This document shows positions 53,625-61,818 of a stretch of DNA of 64,000 bases, piece after piece. This stretch comes from Planococcus sp. MER TA 32b (GTDB lineage Bacteria > Bacillota > Bacilli > Bacillales_A > Planococcaceae): positions 1,364,001-1,428,000 of the forward strand of contig JAMCAN010000001.1 of NCBI GenBank assembly GCA_023715185.1, written 5' to 3'. Below the pieces are notes generated by a model. The model ran no database searches. It had not been told where the DNA came from and saw only the letters and a list, made by a program, of their open reading frames with translations. The stretch's first letter is position 1; each line of letters starts with the position of its first letter. The position numbers and the translations under genes are program-made.

Positions 53625-53653
53625 ATAGAATCACCTAAGAAAGAGGGATTGTC

Positions 53654-56416
53654 ATGAATACAGATAAATATGTTGTCGTCGATATTGAGACGACTGGCCA
53701 TTCCCCTGTTAAAGGTGATCGGATTATCCAATTGGCAATTGTATCGATTGAAAATGGCAAGATAATGGATACATATACGAAATTCATTAATCCGGGACGC
53801 AAAATTCCGATGTTCATCCAGGACCTGACGGGGATTTCCGACGCGGATGTAGCGGAGGCGAAACCGTTTGAGGCTTACGCGGAAACTGTTTTCGAAAAAA
53901 TGCAGGATGCGATTTTTGTCGCTCATAATACAAATTTTGACCTTCCTTTCCTGCAGAAGGAACTGCAGCGCAGCGGTCTGCCGAAATGGCAGGGCCTTAC
54001 GATGGATACTGTTGAATTATCCCGTTTGCTTTATCCGACAGCCATCAGCTATAAATTGCAGGACATTACAGCGGATCTGGGCATAGCGCTTGGCAACGCT
54101 CACCGGGCAGATGATGATGCTTACGCGACAGCTGAGCTTTTTTTACGGTCAAAAAAAGACCTTGCATCATTGCCGTATGAAACTTTGACTTTATTGCATA
54201 AACGCTCATTTCAATTGAAGTCTGATTTATCGCGGTTGTTATATGAAGAAACCGCTAAAAAAAGAGGATCCCATCATAATGAGATGGATCAGTTTAATGG
54301 AGTGCCCCTGAAGCCGAGGATGAAACCGGCCAACTGGAAACGTGAGGAATATCAGCCAAAAACGGACTGGCATGAAAGGCTCGCTGAAGTGTTTCCGAAG
54401 TTTGAGCCCCGGGAAAGCCAGTTCCAAATGATGTCCGCGATTCACGATACGTTTAATAATGCTGATGAAATGGTTATTGAAGCGTCAACGGGGATGGGAA
54501 AAACCATCGCTTATTTATTGCCGGCGGCCAATCATGCACTAATGACTGGAAAACAGGTGCTCGTCAGCACGTATACAACCCATCTTCAAGACCAATTATT
54601 ATGGAATGAAGCGGGAATCGTAGAGAAATTCATCGGTGAACCGGTCAATATTGCTTTGATCAAAGGATTGGGGCATTATATAGACCTTACAAGGTTCACC
54701 GAAATCTTATATGGTGAAGATGAGTCCTATGATGAAACATTCACGATTATGCAAATCCTGATTTGGCTGACCAAAACGTCGACTGGGGATTTAAATGAAT
54801 TGAATGTTTCCAGCGGCGGCCAATTATTGCTTGATAAAATCAGGCGGTCGCACACGAGAAGGCCGGACCGTGATGAAAAGCCGTTTGATTTTTATGAATA
54901 TGCGCTTGAACGCGCAAGAAATGCAGATATCATCGTCACCAATCATTCCTACCTCCTTTATCAACCGCATTCCAGCCATTCATTATTGGAAAATGTGGAT
55001 GCGATTATTTGGGATGAAGCACATCAGGCGGTCCAATCCGCTGTATCCCAGTATGAAAAAACATTCGTTTATACGCAGTGGAAGTATATATTCGGCCAAA
55101 TCGGAACGTCTGAAGAAAAGCAATTGTATTCCAAAATGAAAATGGCTGCTGAAAAGACCGGTTTTGCGAGTGCCGCCGAAATGGCAAAACTCGATGTCCT
55201 GTTCATCGGCTTCACTTCCGTTTTCGACAGGATCAGCACTTTGCTGTCTGTTGAATTTTCGGAGAAATTCAAAGCCCGCAAGCACAAGAAGAATTCACTT
55301 CTGCTAAGTGAGATGTATTTGGAAAAAAATGATTTTACGGATCTTTTGCGTTTGCTGAATGAGTGGATCGATATTGCCCAGACCATATTGCAGAGAGCGG
55401 AAATGATTATTGAAAAGTCAATTGAAGAAAAATTAATCATTGCGGAGTGGCGCTACTGGACGCAGGAGCTGATGCTGAAAGCTGTGGAGTTCAGTGAAAT
55501 TTTCGTCTTTCCCAATAACGACGAAGTCAGCTGGATCGAAGGGGACCTCCGCAGCCTCCCGAACAGCCTCTCCCTTTACAAGCGGCCATTCGAAGTGAAG
55601 TCGATTATTGACAAGGTGACAGCGCCGATCCGAGGCCGGAAAGCGATCGTCTGGCTGTCCGGCACCATGACTGTTCCGTCCAATGAACGCTTCATTGTAA
55701 GCCAATTAGGCGTTCCTGCTTCTGTGCCGATTACGAAATACGAGCCACCCAAAGATTTTTATCAGGGAGCGCGTGTGTTTGTCATAGACGATATGCCGGA
55801 TATTCAGCAGGTTTCCCAGATTGACTATATAGAAGCTGTAGCTGATGCAGTTATACGCACTGTCCTGGTGACTGAGGGACGCTGCTTTGTTTTGTTCACC
55901 TCCAAGGATATGCTGCGTAAAACGGTGGAACTTATTCAGGACACGGGGCTGCTTGATGATTATATGCTCTTTGCCCAAGGAATTTCATCGGGCAGCCGGA
56001 TGCGTTTATTGAAATCATTCCAGCGTTTCCAGAAATCTGTGCTGTTTGGCACGAACAGTTTCTGGGAAGGCGTCGATGTGCCTGGTGATGCACTGCGCGC
56101 GGTAGTGGTGGTCCGGCTGCCTTTCACATCTCCTGATGAACCGGTTTTCAAAGCGAAATCAGAAATGATTTCCAAAGAAGGCATAAATCCGTTTCTCCAT
56201 TACGCGCTTCCTGAAGCGGTACTGAGGCTGAGGCAGGGCTTTGGCCGGTTGATCCGTTCCAAAGAAGACCAGGGCATGTTCATCGTTTTGGACCGCCGTA
56301 TCGAAACAAAGTCATACGGACAGGAATTCCTGGATGCGCTGCCGGATGTCGGGGTATCAAAAGTGTCTTTGGAAAAGATGGTAACGGATATTGAACATTG
56401 GTATAATAAGCAATGA
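53654..56416 (+). CDS. dinG: ATP-dependent helicase with N-terminal exonuclease domain (DinG)
   Basis: The 920-aa protein joins a DnaQ-type 3'-5' exonuclease domain (residues 1-170; DIETTGH, AHNTNFDLPFL, HRADDDAYATAEL) to an XPD/DinG-type superfamily 2 helicase (about 240-920; Walker A ASTGMGKT, DEAH in WDEAHQAV, FGTNSFWEGVDVPG, RLRQGFGRLIRS). This fusion is typical of Firmicutes DinG. I do not see the clustered four-cysteine iron-sulfur motif of E. coli DinG. It probably acts in DNA repair; the exact substrate is uncertain. ypmA overlaps its end region. Confidence 0.93.
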   Translation: MNTDKYVVVDIETTGHSPVKGDRIIQLAIVSIENGKIMDTYTKFINPGRKIPMFIQDLTGISDADVAEAKPFEAYAETVFEKMQDAIFVAHNTNFDLPFLQKELQRSGLPKWQGLTMDTVELSRLLYPTAISYKLQDITADLGIALGNAHRADDDAYATAELFLRSKKDLASLPYETLTLLHKRSFQLKSDLSRLLYEETAKKRGSHHNEMDQFNGVPLKPRMKPANWKREEYQPKTDWHERLAEVFPKFEPRESQFQMMSAIHDTFNNADEMVIEASTGMGKTIAYLLPAANHALMTGKQVLVSTYTTHLQDQLLWNEAGIVEKFIGEPVNIALIKGLGHYIDLTRFTEILYGEDESYDETFTIMQILIWLTKTSTGDLNELNVSSGGQLLLDKIRRSHTRRPDRDEKPFDFYEYALERARNADIIVTNHSYLLYQPHSSHSLLENVDAIIWDEAHQAVQSAVSQYEKTFVYTQWKYIFGQIGTSEEKQLYSKMKMAAEKTGFASAAEMAKLDVLFIGFTSVFDRISTLLSVEFSEKFKARKHKKNSLLLSEMYLEKNDFTDLLRLLNEWIDIAQTILQRAEMIIEKSIEEKLIIAEWRYWTQELMLKAVEFSEIFVFPNNDEVSWIEGDLRSLPNSLSLYKRPFEVKSIIDKVTAPIRGRKAIVWLSGTMTVPSNERFIVSQLGVPASVPITKYEPPKDFYQGARVFVIDDMPDIQQVSQIDYIEAVADAVIRTVLVTEGRCFVLFTSKDMLRKTVELIQDTGLLDDYMLFAQGISSGSRMRLLKSFQRFQKSVLFGTNSFWEGVDVPGDALRAVVVVRLPFTSPDEPVFKAKSEMISKEGINPFLHYALPEAVLRLRQGFGRLIRSKEDQGMFIVLDRRIETKSYGQEFLDALPDVGVSKVSLEKMVTDIEHWYNKQ

Positions 56417-56439
56417 AAAATGAAAGGAAGGTCGTTCAG

Positions 56440-56610
56440 ATGGAGTCGAAAATTGAAGTGCTTTCCACTGTAAATGTCGCTTACCAGCCGGATTTGTATA
56501 AAGTTGTAGATGCGCTCAACCGCACATTAAAACATGATAATTTAATGTTCGGCCTTGCACTCGATAAAGAAGATCCGGAGAAAGCGGTCTTCACGATTTA
56601 TAAAACATAG
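56440..56610 (+). CDS. ypmA: DUF4264 protein (YpmA-like)
   Basis: The 56-aa protein begins MESKIEVLSTVNVAYQPDLY and matches YpmA/DUF4264 in size, sequence feel and place between dinG and ypmB. Function is unknown. The ATG at 56440 with GAAAGGAAGG upstream is chosen over an in-frame ATG at 56413 that overlaps the dinG stop, because it gives the family length. Confidence 0.82.
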   Translation: MESKIEVLSTVNVAYQPDLYKVVDALNRTLKHDNLMFGLALDKEDPEKAVFTIYKT

Positions 56611-56624
56611 GTTCAGGTGATGAG

Positions 56625-57101
56625 ATGAAACAATGGATACTATTTATAGCAGGATTTTTATCGTTTTTGGCAATTGTACTGACCATCTTAATCCTGATTC
56701 TCGGCAATAAACCCTTTTCAGATGTGGAAGAAACCGCTATTGCACAGGTTAAGAGCGAGAACCTTTTAACCGAGGTGAGCAGATCGTATGTCTATTCCAA
56801 TGAACAGCAATCGGTTACCGTTATAGGAACTGACAGCGAAGGGAAGTTAAAAGCTGTATTTGTGCCGATGAGTGGCCAGGAACTTTCTGAAATCGATCTG
56901 GAAGGGAAGATAACAGCGCAGGAAGCACGCGGCATCGCTTTTCAGGAAATGGAAGTGAAGGAAGTGCTCCATACCAAACTGGGACAGGAAGACAGCCAGT
57001 CGATATGGGAAGTAGTATTTATTACAAAAAATGACAAATTAAATTATGTTTATATTTCAGCGGAAGATGGTTCCGTCTATAAAAGGATTTTAAATTTGTG
57101 A
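56625..57101 (+). CDS. ypmB: TseB-like cell wall elongation regulator (YpmB)
   Basis: The 158-aa protein has one N-terminal membrane span (about residues 5-27) and two PepSY-like repeats outside (about 35-90 and 95-155), with VYISAEDGSVYKRIL at the end. This is the YpmB/TseB pattern; in B. subtilis TseB interacts with the elongasome penicillin-binding protein PBP2A. It lies between ypmA and aspB as in relatives, and an AGGTGATGAG site precedes the ATG. Confidence 0.86.
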   Translation: MKQWILFIAGFLSFLAIVLTILILILGNKPFSDVEETAIAQVKSENLLTEVSRSYVYSNEQQSVTVIGTDSEGKLKAVFVPMSGQELSEIDLEGKITAQEARGIAFQEMEVKEVLHTKLGQEDSQSIWEVVFITKNDKLNYVYISAEDGSVYKRILNL

Positions 57102-57116
57102 AGGGATTGAGGACTT

Positions 57117-58307
57117 TTGATTAAATTAGCGAATCGTGTTCAAACTCTGACGCCTTCAACTACTTTGGCGATTACAGCTAAAGCCAATGAACTGAAAGCG
57201 CAGGGAGTCGATATAATCGGGCTCGGAGCAGGTGAGCCGGATTATAACACTCCTGAAAATATCCTTCAGGCAGCTTACCAATCAATGATGGAAGGCAAAA
57301 CGAAATATACGCCAGCGGGCGGTTTGCCGGCTTTGAAGGAAGCAATCATCGAAAAGCTGGAGCGTGACCAGCAACTGACTTACACGCCGGCTGAAGTGAT
57401 GGTGGGAGTAGGGGCAAAACACGTTCTATACACTTTATTCCAGGTTTTACTGGATAAAGGAGATGAAGTCATTATCCCGATACCGTATTGGGTCAGTTAT
57501 CCAGAACAAGTGAAACTTGCTGAAGGCGTGCCGGTATACATAGAAGCTACAGCCAGCCAGAACTATAAGATTTCACCTCAGCAATTGCGCGAAGCGATTA
57601 CCGACCGCACGAAAGCGGTTATGATCAACACACCAAGCAACCCGACTGGCATGATCTATTCAAAAGAGGAACTGCAGGAACTGGCTGAAGTCTGCCGTGA
57701 AAAAGATATACTGATTGTTTCTGATGAAATCTATGAGAAATTGGTCTACGGCGGCAGTGAGCACGTTTCCATTGCAACTTTATCTGAAGATGCAAAAAAA
57801 CGCACCATCATTGTGAACGGGGTTTCCAAATCCCATTCAATGACCGGATGGCGCATTGGGTATGCGGCAGGCGATTCCCAATTAATAAAAGCGATGACCA
57901 ATCTTGCCAGCCATTCGACATCGAATCCGACAACAACTTCCCAATATGCTGCAATTGAAGCGTATAATGGTCCTCAAGGGGCTGTGGAAGAAATGCGCCA
58001 GGCTTTCGAAAGCAGGTTGGAAGAGATCTTTCCGAAATTGGAAGCTATTCCAGGCTTTAATGTGATTCGGCCGCAAGGGGCATTTTATTTATTGCCTGAT
58101 GTGTCGGAAGCAGCTGAGAAGACGGGATTTGCATCAGTCGATGAATTCGTGGAAGCGTTGCTGACGGAAGCGAATGTTGCGGTGATCCCCGGTTCAGGCT
58201 TTGGTGCGCCGTCCACAATCCGACTGTCTTACGCCACTTCGCTGGAAGCATTGAATGAAGCGGTGGAGCGAATCGGTAAATTCGTATCGTCAAGATGGCA
58301 AAAATAA
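57117..58307 (+). CDS. aspB: Aspartate aminotransferase
   Basis: AspB moves an amino group between aspartate and 2-oxoglutarate using PLP. The 396-aa protein is a class I aminotransferase with ANELKAQGVDIIGLGAGEPD, YTPAGGLPALKEAI, NTPSNPTG, SDEIYEKLVYGG and the PLP lysine in NGVSKSHSMTGWRIGY. The start is a TTG at 57117. asnS follows with 27 bp between, so aspartate synthesis and asparaginyl-tRNA synthesis are probably transcribed together. Confidence 0.94.
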   Translation: MIKLANRVQTLTPSTTLAITAKANELKAQGVDIIGLGAGEPDYNTPENILQAAYQSMMEGKTKYTPAGGLPALKEAIIEKLERDQQLTYTPAEVMVGVGAKHVLYTLFQVLLDKGDEVIIPIPYWVSYPEQVKLAEGVPVYIEATASQNYKISPQQLREAITDRTKAVMINTPSNPTGMIYSKEELQELAEVCREKDILIVSDEIYEKLVYGGSEHVSIATLSEDAKKRTIIVNGVSKSHSMTGWRIGYAAGDSQLIKAMTNLASHSTSNPTTTSQYAAIEAYNGPQGAVEEMRQAFESRLEEIFPKLEAIPGFNVIRPQGAFYLLPDVSEAAEKTGFASVDEFVEALLTEANVAVIPGSGFGAPSTIRLSYATSLEALNEAVERIGKFVSSRWQK

Positions 58308-58334
58308 GTTGAAAACATTTTCTTGGAGGCTAGT

Positions 58335-59630
58335 ATGAAAAAAATTACAATTGCCGAGATGGCTAAATATAACGGTCAAACGATTAAATTGGGTGCTTGG
58401 GTCGCAAACAAACGCTCAAGCGGTAAAATCGCGTTTCTTCAATTACGCGATGGCTCAGGATTTGTTCAGGGTGTCGTGGTAAAAGCTGAAGTCGGAGAAG
58501 AAGTGTTCGCTGCAGCAAAAGCATTGACACAAGAGACATCCCTATATGTCACTGGAGAAGTAAAAGAAGATGAACGTTCCGCATTCGGCTACGAATTAGC
58601 GGTCACAGGCATCGAAGTGATTCATGAAGCGAAAGATTTCCCGATTACACCAAAAGAACACGGCACAGAATTCCTGATGGATAACCGCCACTTATGGCTT
58701 CGTTCACGGAAACAGCATGCAATCATGAAAGTCCGCAATGAAATCATCCGCGCCACTTACGAATTCTTCAACGATAATGGTTTCGTGAAAGTGGATCCAC
58801 CGATTTTAACCGGTTCTGCACCAGAAGGGACTTCTGAACTTTTCGCTACTAAATATTTTGAAGAAGATGCATTCCTTTCCCAATCCGGTCAGCTTTATAT
58901 GGAAGCAGCGGCAATGGCATTAGGTAAAGTATTCTCATTCGGACCAACTTTCCGCGCTGAAAAATCCAAGACCCGCCGCCACTTAATCGAATTCTGGATG
59001 ATCGAACCGGAAATGGCGTTTATGGAGCACGATGAAAGCCTTGAAGTGCAGGAGCAATTTGTTTCCCATATTGTTCAATCCGTATTGAAAAACTGCAAAC
59101 TTGAGCTGGACCGTCTGGGCAGAGATACATCGAAACTTGAAAAAATCAAAGCGCCATTCCCGCGCATCACTTATGATGAAGCAATCAAATGGCTGAACGA
59201 CAATGGCTTCAATGACATTGAATGGGGCGATGACTTTGGCGCGCCGCATGAAACAGCTATCGCTGAAAACTACGACATGCCAGTATTCATCGTCAATTAC
59301 CCGATCGGCATCAAGCCGTTCTATATGCAGCCGCATCCGGAACGTGATGACGTCGTTCTTTGCGCTGATTTGATCGCACCGGAAGGTTACGGTGAAATCA
59401 TTGGCGGATCGGAACGCATCTATGATTACGAGCTGATGAAACAGCGCATCAAGGAGCATAATCTTGATGAATCTGCGTACGCTTGGTATCTGGAACTCAG
59501 TAAATACGGCGCAGTGCCGCATTCGGGCTTCGGACTTGGCTTGGAGCGCACAGTCGCATGGATTTCAGGAGCAGAGCATGTCCGCGAATCCATTCCGTTC
59601 CCGCGTTTATTGAACCGTTTGTATCCGTAA
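58335..59630 (+). CDS. asnS: Asparaginyl-tRNA synthetase
   Basis: AsnRS charges tRNA-Asn. The 431-aa class IIb enzyme has an OB-fold anticodon domain (about residues 1-110, [21 protein letters not shown]), motif 2 [19 protein letters not shown] and motif 3 [13 protein letters not shown]. The ATG at 58335 with GGAGG upstream is chosen; an upstream in-frame start at 58323 would overlap that site. No T-box leader is visible. Confidence 0.95.
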   Translation: MKKITIAEMAKYNGQTIKLGAWVANKRSSGKIAFLQLRDGSGFVQGVVVKAEVGEEVFAAAKALTQETSLYVTGEVKEDERSAFGYELAVTGIEVIHEAKDFPITPKEHGTEFLMDNRHLWLRSRKQHAIMKVRNEIIRATYEFFNDNGFVKVDPPILTGSAPEGTSELFATKYFEEDAFLSQSGQLYMEAAAMALGKVFSFGPTFRAEKSKTRRHLIEFWMIEPEMAFMEHDESLEVQEQFVSHIVQSVLKNCKLELDRLGRDTSKLEKIKAPFPRITYDEAIKWLNDNGFNDIEWGDDFGAPHETAIAENYDMPVFIVNYPIGIKPFYMQPHPERDDVVLCADLIAPEGYGEIIGGSERIYDYELMKQRIKEHNLDESAYAWYLELSKYGAVPHSGFGLGLERTVAWISGAEHVRESIPFPRLLNRLYP

Positions 59631-59689
59631 TAATTTTTAGAAGAAATATTCATGTAATTGAACCAAAAATAACACACTTGATAAATCGC

Positions 59690-59830
59690 TTCGGCGCTTA
59701 GGACAGTGCGAAGATTATGCTCCTGCGCACTGCTCGTCGCAAAGGAGGGCCATCTTCGTATGGCACACCTTGGCTCCCGCAATAAGCCGAGAAGAACACT
59801 CGTCTTATTGCTTCGCCCAGTCCAGAGGCG
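59690..59830 (+). repeat. Degenerate box-plus-hairpin element
   Basis: GCTTCGGCGCTTAGGACAG is followed by a degraded box (TGCTCCTGCGCACTGC, TCGTCGCAAA) and paired segments, of which GCAATAAG with CTTATTGC (about 59780-59811) is perfect. A related piece, CTTCGGCGCTATGGACA, occurs near 8367. It is in the 430-bp gap between asnS and dnaD, where I see no gene. Confidence 0.45.
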
Positions 59831-59914
59831 CGCCGGCGCTGAGAGAATTTTCTAAAGGTATGAAGCAAAACAGCCCAGACATTGAAAACATTTTTCAATA
59901 ATTAGTATGAAAGT

Positions 59915-59990
59915 CGTGCTGCTGTCTCTGCATCGCTTCGCTGCTTCGTCGCAAAGACTTAGCCTCACAAGCGTCGGCTAATGTCTTCGT
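59915..59990 (+). repeat. Box-plus-hairpin repeat element, copy 3
   Basis: The box GTGCTGCTGTCTCTGCATCG then CTTCGCTGCTTCGTCGCAAA is followed by a hairpin AAGACTTAGCC with GGCTAATGTCTT (one bulged base). The box is close to those at 1519 and 21878; the stem again differs in sequence. Confidence 0.65.
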
Positions 59991-60060
59991 AGCTGTTTTG
60001 CGGAATATCGTTTATCAAAATCTTGAAAATAGTAATAACAAATAGAAAGGTGGTTGGGAT

Positions 60061-60765
60061 ATGAAACAGCCAGATCGACTTCAGACATGGATCGAGAAGG
60101 GGAATGTTCACATTTCCCAGCTTTTTTTTCAATTTTATAAGGAATTGAAGATTTCGGATGATGAGGCCATGCTGCTTATGCATGTTCATGCATTTCAGCA
60201 GTCGGGAAACCATTTCCCGACTCCGGATGAAATCGGAGCACGTATGATGTGCTCTCAAAAAAGCGTTACGACCATGCTGCAGAAATTGATGCAGCAAGGA
60301 TTCATTGCCATAGAACAGGAAACGGCAAATGAAATCCTGACAGAAAATATCTCACTTCAGCCTCTATGGGATCGTTTGCTTGACTGTGTCGATCAAGAGG
60401 CACATCAGGAGAAGGTACATTCCCAAAAAGAAATGGAAGGCCAGGTATTCCAGTTGTTTGAACAGGAATTCGGGCGATTCCTGTCTCCAATGGAAATAGA
60501 GACGATTTCAATGTGGATGGATCAGGACGGGCATACACCGGCTGTCATCAGGATGGCGCTGAAAGAAGCGGTTATCTCTCAAAAAATGAGTCTGCGCTAT
60601 GTTGACCGCATCCTTTTCGAATGGAAGAAAAAGAATATCAAGACTTCATCGGAAGTCACGAAACATGCAGCAACTTTCAGGGAAAAAAATATCCAGATCC
60701 AGCCTTCGACAGACAACACTGCAAAAAAAGTGAAATTCTATAATTGGCTGGAAGACCGGAATTAG
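60061..60765 (+). CDS. dnaD: DNA replication initiation protein DnaD
   Basis: DnaD helps load the replicative helicase with DnaB and DnaI at oriC and at restarted forks. The 234-aa protein has the N-terminal winged-helix DDBH1 domain (about residues 1-95, with TPDEIGARMMCSQKSVTTML) and the C-terminal DDBH2 domain (about 130-205, LSPMEIETISMWMDQDG and YVDRILFEWKKKNI). GAAAGGTGG precedes the ATG. nth follows closely. Confidence 0.94.
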   Translation: MKQPDRLQTWIEKGNVHISQLFFQFYKELKISDDEAMLLMHVHAFQQSGNHFPTPDEIGARMMCSQKSVTTMLQKLMQQGFIAIEQETANEILTENISLQPLWDRLLDCVDQEAHQEKVHSQKEMEGQVFQLFEQEFGRFLSPMEIETISMWMDQDGHTPAVIRMALKEAVISQKMSLRYVDRILFEWKKKNIKTSSEVTKHAATFREKNIQIQPSTDNTAKKVKFYNWLEDRN

Positions 60766-60780
60766 CAGGTGATTGAAATG

Positions 60781-61458
60781 ATGTCAAAAAAAGAATGGCA
60801 ATTATGCCTTGAGGAAATGGATCATATGTTTCCTGACGCGCATTGTGAGCTTATTCACCGCAATCCGTTCGATCTATTGATTGCGACTTTGCTGTCCGCG
60901 CAGTGCACGGATAAATTGGTCAACAAAGTGACCGCAGACCTTTTCAAGAAATACCATACTCCGGAAGATTATGTATCTGTGCCGCTTGAAGAGCTTCAGA
61001 ATGATATCCGTTCAATCGGGTTGTTCCGCAACAAAGCAAAAAATATCCAGGCATTAAGCCATATCTTGATTGAACAATTCAACAGTGAAGTGCCAGCGGA
61101 TCGTGATTTGCTGACGACATTGCCGGGAGTGGGGAGAAAGACGGCGAATGTTGTTGTTTCAGTAGCTTTTGGAATACCCGCACTGGCCGTTGATACGCAT
61201 GTTGAACGGGTGGCGAAGCGTCTTGGACTTAATCGCTGGAAAGATTCGCCGCTGCAAGTGGAAGAGACCATCATGAAAAAGACGCCGGCGGAAGACTGGT
61301 CAAAAACCCATCATCAGATCATTTTCTTTGGACGCTACCATTGCAAATCCCAAAATCCTGGCTGCCATATCTGTCCATTGTTCGACAGGTGCAGAGAAGG
61401 AAAGAAACGCGAGAAAAAAGGGCTGGTTAAGCGTGAGCAAATTACGGAGATCAATTGA
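60781..61458 (+). CDS. nth: Endonuclease III
   Basis: Nth is a DNA glycosylase and AP lyase that removes oxidised pyrimidines. The 225-aa protein has the helix-hairpin-helix LPGVGRKTANVV with the catalytic lysine upstream region ALSAQCTDKLVN, the catalytic aspartate in VDTHVERV, and the four-cysteine [4Fe-4S] motif CX6CX2CX5C at the C terminus. The ATG at 60781 is best spaced from AGGTGA; the ATG three bases before is equally possible. It overlaps ypoC. Confidence 0.95.
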   Translation: MSKKEWQLCLEEMDHMFPDAHCELIHRNPFDLLIATLLSAQCTDKLVNKVTADLFKKYHTPEDYVSVPLEELQNDIRSIGLFRNKAKNIQALSHILIEQFNSEVPADRDLLTTLPGVGRKTANVVVSVAFGIPALAVDTHVERVAKRLGLNRWKDSPLQVEETIMKKTPAEDWSKTHHQIIFFGRYHCKSQNPGCHICPLFDRCREGKKREKKGLVKREQITEIN

Positions 61459-61768
61459 TAAGGAAAGCATAACGCCATTTTTTGAGGCATGGACCAAGTT
61501 GGACGAAGAGATCGGAATTATACATGTGAACAAGAACAGCAGCCCGGCTGCATTGATGGATGAAGGAATTATTTTATATAAATCTTTATTGAGACAATGC
61601 AGTACCGGCGAAGAAAAGATCGAACCGCTGAATAATCTTGAGCGACTGGCTTTCATAGAAGCGAATTGCAGAACTTTTGCCGCTTATCGGCAGCTGCAGG
61701 AATTATTCAATGAAATGCACAAGAAAATTGCTTCGAAAAGGGCAATTCTCAATAGAACTGATAATTGA
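61433..61768 (+). CDS. ypoC: YpoC-like protein
   Basis: The 111-aa protein lies after nth, as ypoC does in B. subtilis, and shares an all-helical pattern with ERLAFIEANCRTFAAYRQL. The start is probably the GTG at 61433, inside the end of nth and behind AAAAAGGG; earlier in-frame codons lie deep inside nth. It is shorter than I recall for B. subtilis YpoC, so the N-terminal part may be reduced. Function is unknown. Confidence 0.7.
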   Translation: MSKLRRSIDKESITPFFEAWTKLDEEIGIIHVNKNSSPAALMDEGIILYKSLLRQCSTGEEKIEPLNNLERLAFIEANCRTFAAYRQLQELFNEMHKKIASKRAILNRTDN

Positions 61769-61773
61769 ACAGA

Positions 61774-61813
61774 AAAATACCCTTAAGCAAAGTCTGCTTA
61801 AGGGTATTTTTTG
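61774..61813. terminator. Bidirectional terminator between ypoC and ponA
   Basis: A perfect 16-bp inverted repeat (61774-61789 with 61795-61810) has A-rich and T-rich flanks and serves both convergent genes. Confidence 0.9.
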
Positions 61814-61818
61814 TGAAG

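Noticed and set aside
58308..58334. T-box leader before asnS
   Set aside because: The gap after aspB is only 27 bp, far too short for a T-box.
58983..59522. 179-codon minus-strand frame inside asnS
   Set aside because: It is fully covered by the conserved synthetase gene and has no ribosome site or recognisable motif.
61328..61432. Longer ypoC start at 61328
   Set aside because: It would lie deep inside nth in another frame and adds a segment rich in nth-shadow residues; the GTG at 61433 is more likely.
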